A DNA stretch of 64,000 nt. It comes from Chrysoporthe austroafricana (taxonomy: Eukaryota > Ascomycota > Sordariomycetes > Diaporthales > Cryphonectriaceae). Below the pieces are notes generated by a model that was given only the letters and a program-made list of their open reading frames with translations, searched no databases and was not told the origin of the DNA. Within the stretch, counting starts at the first letter, position 1. Every line of letters begins with the position of its first letter. The position numbers and the translations under genes are program-made. Below are positions 58,893-64,000 of this stretch, one piece after another. Location of the stretch: the NCBI GenBank assembly GCA_001051155.2, contig JYIP02000008.1, positions 372,001-436,000 of the forward strand, written 5' to 3'.

Positions 58893-61320
58893 GCGTCCCT
58901 GCAGCGCGCCGGGCCTGGCACTAAGGAACTGGGTTGGTGGGCTTTTCCTGCAGGTTCGGCTCCTGCACAGCCTCCCTGGAGCAGCTAGAGCGGCCGTCGT
59001 AATGTGGCGGACGCGGGACTTGCGTGGACCACCGCGAAAACCTGCGGTCAGCCCCCCTCTCTCAAGGTGAAACCTAGTCACGAGAGAGGAAATTGAGGGT
59101 CGCTTCGTTCAATCTTTTCAAGACACCCGGTCCTGTCGCAAGGGCGGCCGTCCTGTGCTGGGTAGGACGGTGTGTAGTGAGTGCCAGATTGTGATTTGCG
59201 ATTGGGAAGGGCTGTTGGAGGCGTCGATGAGCTCGTATTGCACGCTGCTCCGGACAACTCGGCTGCTGATCCCTCCGCCAGCCACGTCGTCTCCCCGGAC
59301 TGTGACCTCAGTGCTCGAGAACACGGGGCTGGGGGGGGGGGGTTCCTGTGGGTAGTCCCTCCCGATCTAGGCAAGTCTGTCGTCATTTGGGACCCTTCCT
59401 GCAAGATCTGGCGGCAGTAGCATCAGCATCTCCAGATGTGCAGAGCTGACTGCCGACGGTGGCTGCTGCTTGGGACTGGACTTCTCGATGCCATGCAACG
59501 TCCTGTGCGCTGGGCTACAAAATGTCCGTGGCAGGCCAGGTCGGTTGGTCATTCCGTGATGGCAAACTTGTTGGTCCTACTATCGTACCTGCTCTCAGCC
59601 TCGTGGCCCGCGCGTCCGCTGGTGGAGACCGCGTCCGCCCAACGGTGAAGGAAGCACACAGTATTCCGTACATGGTTCACGGTAAGGTTTGGTGATCCCA
59701 ACGTCCAGCGCCTCCCGGCTACAGCAGCTGCGGCCCCACGGAAAGGTGTCGAGCCGCGGCCGAGTGCTGCGGCTGGATCTACCGCAGGACTTTCTGCAAT
59801 TTTAGCTACCTCATCCGCCCGGCTCCCGAATATCCGGGTTCCCAGGTGGGCAGTGATAGATAATTTGCCCTCTGGAGGCGGGCGGCCAGCCAGCCATCCT
59901 GCCCCGAGGAAGCTGGCCGGCGCGGCGGAGGCCCGTCTCAGGCCCGACTGCAGGCTGCCCCGTCAGCTGATTCGTCGCAGGCGCGACGTCACAGGCAGCG
60001 TTCAGTTGGCCGAACTTGACAGCGACTGTGATGCGCTTGTCTGATCATGATGATCCGGGGGAGGAGGCGACCGGAGAGGCACGGGCGAGCCACGAGACAA
60101 GAGAGAGGGCTTGTCGTAGCGGTCGAGACCTGAACTGTCTCGGTCCCCGCAAGACACGCTGTTGGTGGAGGCCCTGCAGCCTTGGCGGAGGGATGCGGTC
60201 CAGCTGCAGCGCGACGGGGCCAGGCACTGAGATGGCAGAGCAGCGCGAGCAGGGGCGGATCGCCGCGAGGGCTGACGCGAGGGCGGCCGAAGGAAGAGCC
60301 AACAGGCGGCGCTAGAGACCACCACCACCACAACGCATCGCGTCTGACAGGGCGGGACTCCATCGAGAACGTCACCGTCGCTGGAGGGGGGACGGCCGGG
60401 TCCCCTTGGCTGCCTGTCGCCGGCGAGGTTGCCTTCCGGCGCTGTGCCCTCGTGGTGTGCTGTGCTGCGCTGCGTGGCCAAGTGACCGCCCGAGGTTGCA
60501 GGGTCGGGGGTCGGGTGAGGACGGATCCTCGTCTCGTCTCGTCAGATCGCGGAGAGAGAGAGGAGAGGCGACTGCGCCACTGGAATTTTATTTTTCTGGC
60601 GTGCGAGGAGGAGGGAGGCCTGCACTGGCCTGCTGCTGGGCGCTGCTGCTGCTGCGGGCCTGGGCCTGGTCGGCTGCGGCGCAACGCAGCACCTGAAAGA
60701 AAAGAGTGGGCGGGGTGTGGGTAGCATCCCGGGCGCTGCAGCTTGTGGCTTGCAGGGGGTGACGTTGTCTGGGGGGCCTGCGCCCGCCGTGGCAGCCCAC
60801 TTCTTTTTTTCTCGTGCTTTGCTGCGCGCCCGCCCGGTTCGTGACGACGCCGCCCAGCCCTGCTCCTCCCCCCCGCCCCGCCTGCCCCAGCCCCAGCCTG
60901 CGAGGCCCTGCAGCCCAGTGCCCAGTGCCAAGTGCCCAGCAACGCTTTCACCAACAAGGTTGTGCGAGCCCTGTCAGACCTGCCCGGCACTGCCCTGGCC
61001 CCTCCCTCCCACCTCGCCTCACCTGTATTTATTAGCCATCCTCCGGCCACCTCGCCTTCTCGTCCTCCCGTCTATGCCCTCCCTCCTGCATTTCTTCCGT
61101 TGTTGAAACAAACAAACCAAACAACAACAAACAACAACAAAGCCGGCAAACACCTCCAGCCGCCGACACAACCCACAGGTCTCGTCCTACTATACCCATA
61201 CGGTAACAGCATATCCTGACGTGTCCACCAAGAAAGCGAGCCTATCTGCTATTTCCGGGGGCGACGTCATCTCGTCTGGTCCTCACATACAAACACACAC
61301 ACACACACACAGTCTTCACG
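58893..61320. other. GC-rich gene-free region, then leader of the Sur7-like gene
   Basis: Long overlapping frames on both strands result from high GC and lack domains. From about 60850 the plus strand becomes C/T-rich, and at 61100-61145 CAA-rich, which fits a transcript leader for the Sur7/PalI gene. Confidence 0.5.
61294..61311 (+). repeat. (CA)9 dinucleotide repeat in 5' leader
   Basis: Nine CA units ending ten bases before the ATG of the Sur7/PalI-family gene. Within the presumed 5' UTR; may affect leader length. Confidence 0.9.
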
Positions 61321-62478
61321 ATGGGTTTCGGAAGGGTAGTCTGCGTGTTCGTGCCGTTCGCACTCACGCTCGCCAGCATCATCACGCTGCTGGTGGCCTG
61401 TCTGGCGGGCATCGCCTCCAAGGACTCGTACAACTTCAAGATCAACACCACCGACTTCTCCATCAGCGCGAGCGAGATCTCGACGCTGCTGAGCAGCCGC
61501 AGCGAGCCGCTGCCCCTCCAGGCGCGCGACTCCACCGTCCAGAGCGCCGTGGACTCCCTCACGAGCGACGCCAGCACCGCCACCACGAACCTCGGCAGCG
61601 ACTTCTCTAGCCTGCTCTCGACCGCGTCGGCCGCCCTCGCGACATCCACGTCCGCCTCCGATGTCGCCAGCGCGCTGCTGAGCAGCAACGTCACCGCCGC
61701 CGACCTGGGCCTGGCCGACGCCTACTACGTCTCCGTGTGGAACTACTGCGAGCACAGCAACAACGGCACGACGACGTGCAAGAAGGGCCAGTTCGACTGG
61801 GCGACCAACGCCACCAAGACGTTCGAGAAGACCTTCTCCGCCGTGGCCAGCGCCGCCGGCGCCAACGCCACCATCCCCACGACGCTCAAGGACGGCATGA
61901 ACACCTTCGCCGCCGTGACCAAGTGGACCGAGATCTGCTTCATCATCGCCTTCGTCTTCCTGGGCGCCACCATCGTGTTCGGCATCTTCGCCAACTGCAC
62001 GCGCTTCTTCTCCATCTGCGCCACTCTCGTCGCCATCGTCGCCGCGCTGGCCGTCATCGCCGCCGCCGGCCTGGCCACGGGCTCCGCGGCCGTCGTCGTC
62101 GGCCTGGCCGAGGGCAGCGCCAAGAAGTACGGCGTCACCGCCGCCTTCAACAAGCACTTCCTCGTGAACGTGTGGCTCGCCGCCGCCTTCATCATCGCCG
62201 CCGTGCTCTTCTGGACCTTCTCCATCTGCTGCTGCGCCCCCGACCACCAGCGGCGGTCCCGCGGCGCCGGCCGCGCCAAGTACGCCGACAACGGCCCCGC
62301 GATGGCGCAGGCTGGCGGGGCCACCGGCGGCCGCGGCTACCAGCGCCTCGCCGACCCTGAGGTCCCCGCCATGTCGAGCGCCTACAACGGCGCCGGCTAC
62401 GGGCAGGGCGAGTCGGCCCACTACTACAACACCAGCGGCGGCGCGGCATACGAGCCCTACAAGCACACGGCCGCCTAA
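61321..62478 (+). CDS. Sur7/PalI-family plasma membrane protein
   Basis: Single exon, 385 aa. Four-helix membrane protein of the Sur7/PalI group, whose members mark eisosome (MCC) domains or take part in ambient pH sensing. A first helix at about residues 7-30 (VFVPFALTLASIITLLVACL) is followed by a long extracellular loop of about 170 residues, rich in Ser/Thr/Ala and with N-glycosylation sites (NTT, NVT, NGT, NAT). The loop contains the family motif region YVSVWNYCEHSNNGTTTC, where the W-x-x-C pattern and second Cys are conserved. Three further helices follow (EICFIIAFVFLGATIVFGIF; TLVAIVAALAVIAAAGLA; WLAAAFIIAAVLFWTFSICC). The cytoplasmic tail is short, Gly/Tyr-rich and ends YEPYKHTAA. Whether it is the Sur7 or the PalI type cannot be told from sequence alone. 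Confidence 0.9.
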   Translation: MGFGRVVCVFVPFALTLASIITLLVACLAGIASKDSYNFKINTTDFSISASEISTLLSSRSEPLPLQARDSTVQSAVDSLTSDASTATTNLGSDFSSLLSTASAALATSTSASDVASALLSSNVTAADLGLADAYYVSVWNYCEHSNNGTTTCKKGQFDWATNATKTFEKTFSAVASAAGANATIPTTLKDGMNTFAAVTKWTEICFIIAFVFLGATIVFGIFANCTRFFSICATLVAIVAALAVIAAAGLATGSAAVVVGLAEGSAKKYGVTAAFNKHFLVNVWLAAAFIIAAVLFWTFSICCCAPDHQRRSRGAGRAKYADNGPAMAQAGGATGGRGYQRLADPEVPAMSSAYNGAGYGQGESAHYYNTSGGAAYEPYKHTAA

Positions 62479-63227
62479 GCGCGCGGGCGGGTGGACGTGG
62501 AACCGCGGACTGGGTGATGTGAACTACGGATGGGCATGGAAAGGTTGTCTGTCCATTTGCATTTATTGATGAACAGCAAAACATTTTCAGTCTGCGCTGG
62601 TTTTGGGATCATTGTATGGCGTTACGGGGAGGAGAGGGGGCATGATGACCACACACTACGCTACACCGGGTCTATTAGCTGGGTTTTTTTTTTATTTTTT
62701 ATTATCAGGAGGAAATATCATGACACGAACTTGTTCAGGTAGATCTCGGATCGTACTACAGAACATGATACCCTTTCTTAAAAGAGAATGACATATTATG
62801 AATAAACATCTGGCGTCCTGCAGCTTCGTGTGATGGTTCATCCTAGCATCTGATCCGCCTCCTGTGACGATGCCGCCGCGGACGGTGGGTGTCTCGGCCC
62901 GTCCCGATCCTCTCGACGGCCCCAAAAATCTCGGACCTAGGATGAAAACAGCCTCTCCAGACCAACCTAGATTTTTACTGTGATCTCCTCTATCAGGCCG
63001 TGCACACCATAATGTGTTATCCTACGATGAAATAATATCATGTCTCCGCCGTGAATCGTTGGATCTGTCTGTACTGCAGCGACAGCAAAGGGCCCCCGAA
63101 AAACCCTTGACCTCGTCAAAAATTTTATTTATCCGCCAACCACGCCCCCCCCCCCGAGCCTTCACCACCACCGCTCGCTCTCAACCCCCCCGCCCCCCCC
63201 CCCAACGCAAAACCCTGCTGCAGAGCG
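62479..63227. other. intergenic
   Basis: Begins with the 3' end of the Sur7-like transcript, including a T-run at 62685-62700. The later part holds C-runs (63147-63156, 63190-63202) just before the next gene. No gene found. Confidence 0.55.
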
Positions 63228-64000
63228 ATGAACGACGACCATGGCGGCGCCTCCCCTGGCCGGTTGCGGCGGGCGCACGTGCACGCCCCGATCACCGCGT
63301 TGGAGTTCTTCCGTCCGGATGGGGTTACCACCAGTAGCAGCAGCGGTACCAGCGGTACCAGCAGTACCAGCAGCGACAGCAGGGACAGCAGCCTCTACCT
63401 CCTCTCCGGCGAGGACACGCACCTCCAGGTCCGCGACGCCGCCACGGGCCACCCCCGCGCCTCGGTCCGCGTCTTCCCCTCGCAGCCCGTCCACGGTGTG
63501 TGCGCCGGCGCCGCCCCCGGCGCGGACGTGCTGGTCTGGGGCGGGCCGTGGGCGGCCTTCGTCCCGCGGGCGGAGATCGAGCGCCTGCTGCAGCTATCGC
63601 GGGCCAGCGGCGACGGCGAGGACGGCAACCAGCAGAAACAGCCGAGCCTCGTCCTGCCGCCGGGCCAGACCCTCCGCGCCCAGGACTGGATCCACCGCGG
63701 CGCCGTCTCGCCGCGCGACCCGCGCCTCGCGGCCGTCGTCACCGCGCACAACGAGGTGGTCCCGCTGCGCGCGGGCGGAGGCGGGGCCGGGGAGGCTGGG
63801 GCGCCGCTGCGCTGGGGCAGGCCGCGGGCGCCGCCGTCGTCGCGGCCGATCTTGTACTCGGCGCAGCTGGCGTGGACTGGCGGCGGGGATGACGAGGTGC
63901 TGGTCGCGGCGGGGACGGTGTTTGGGGAGATCGTGGTGTGGCGGTGTCGGGTGGGTGGGGATGAGGACGCAGACGGGGATGGAGACGGGGAGGCGGAGGT
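63228..64000 (+). CDS. WDR6/Trm734-like WD40 protein, 5' part only
   Basis: Open frame from the ATG at 63228 (MNDDHGGASPGRLRRAHVHA) to the window edge, 257 codons with no stop, so the gene continues beyond 64000. Features match the WDR6/Trm734 (Rtt10) family, WD40 partners of the Trm7-type methyltransferase that 2'-O-methylates position 34 of tRNA anticodons; the family is also implicated in endosomal recycling. Readable blades: APITALEFFRPDG, LYLLSGEDTHLQVRDAATG, then RVFPSQPVHGVCAGA, DWIHRGAVSPRDPRLAAVVT, and the diagnostic VLVAAGTVFGEIVVWRCRVG. A short Ser/Thr/Gly tandem insert ([16 protein letters not shown]) encoded by repeated GGTACCAGC units interrupts the first blade. Codon use is strongly G/C-ending, like the neighbours. 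Orthology is fairly sure from the last motif; the full length cannot be judged. Confidence 0.8.
   Translation, partial: MNDDHGGASPGRLRRAHVHAPITALEFFRPDGVTTSSSSGTSGTSSTSSDSRDSSLYLLSGEDTHLQVRDAATGHPRASVRVFPSQPVHGVCAGAAPGADVLVWGGPWAAFVPRAEIERLLQLSRASGDGEDGNQQKQPSLVLPPGQTLRAQDWIHRGAVSPRDPRLAAVVTAHNEVVPLRAGGGGAGEAGAPLRWGRPRAPPSSRPILYSAQLAWTGGGDDEVLVAAGTVFGEIVVWRCRVGGDEDADGDGDGEAE

Noticed and set aside
58308..59081. 257-codon minus-strand frame spanning the N base
   Set aside because: It runs through poly-A/T homopolymers and an ambiguous base, giving poly-Phe; clearly not a natural protein.
61267..62466. 399-codon minus-strand open frame opposite the Sur7-like gene
   Set aside because: Gly/Val/Glu-rich shadow of a strongly codon-biased GC3-rich gene; no domains, while the sense strand has clear membrane helices and family motifs.

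Overview
The window is filamentous ascomycete (Pezizomycotina) nuclear DNA, most likely from a Sordariomycete. The evidence is GC-rich, intron-poor coding sequence with short GT-AG introns (about 54-135 nt) carrying CTAAC/CTGAC-like branch points, pyrimidine-rich 5' leaders, long intergenic spacers, and a fungal gene repertoire (Zn2Cys6 regulator, Spa2 polarisome scaffold, Nbp2-type SH3 adaptor, Sur7/PalI protein, fungal ABCC transporter). I cannot name the species.

Layout. 1.3-4.1 kb: membrane-anchored M28 glutamate carboxypeptidase (+, 5 exons). 5.0-7.8 kb: DNAJC11-like J-domain protein (+, 1 exon) that lacks the HPD motif. 9.0-11.5 kb: Zn(II)2Cys6 transcription factor (+). 11.7-12.8 kb: mitochondrial NADH-cytochrome b5 reductase Mcr1 (-). 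14.0-15.6 kb: SH3 adaptor resembling Nbp2 (-). 18.1-18.9 kb: RNA polymerase II CTD phosphatase Ssu72 (+). 22.8-25.7 kb: polarisome scaffold Spa2 (+), behind nearly 4 kb of non-coding sequence. 28.3-29.3 kb: MARVEL-type four-helix membrane protein (+). 30.7-33.1 kb: CAF-1 p60 subunit (-, 5 exons). 36.2-41.1 kb: ABCC/MRP transporter (+, 3 exons). 41.7-45.0 kb: serine-rich protein with a C-terminal membrane segment (-), whose frame is cut by a single in-frame TAG. 47.6-49.6 kb: F-box protein (+). 51.7-53.1 kb: SprT-like metalloprotease (+). 53.1-61.3 kb: gene-poor stretch holding a decayed SNF2-helicase relic at about 54.1-56.3 kb and an assembly ambiguity at 58.87 kb. 61.3-62.5 kb: Sur7/PalI-family membrane protein (+). 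63.2 kb to the end: 5' part of a WDR6/Trm734-like tRNA methyltransferase regulator (+).

The genes look like independent housekeeping and signalling units. I see no biosynthetic cluster, transposon with intact ends, CRISPR array or operon-like unit. Shared themes are cell-surface polarity and membrane domains (Spa2, Sur7/PalI, MARVEL, Nbp2), chromatin and transcription (CAF-1, Ssu72, Zn2Cys6), and mitochondria (Mcr1, DNAJC11-like).

The observation most worth following is the TAG at 43372-43370 (minus strand). The frame is open for 552 codons before it and for hundreds after it, in the same phase. The residue context (acidic run, then ETSY) suggests a tryptophan, and the A lies in a U-A-G context inside a predicted small hairpin loop. 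This is a candidate for the A-to-I mRNA editing known to restore UAG to UGG in sexual-stage Sordariomycetes. A 135-nt intron is the main competing explanation.
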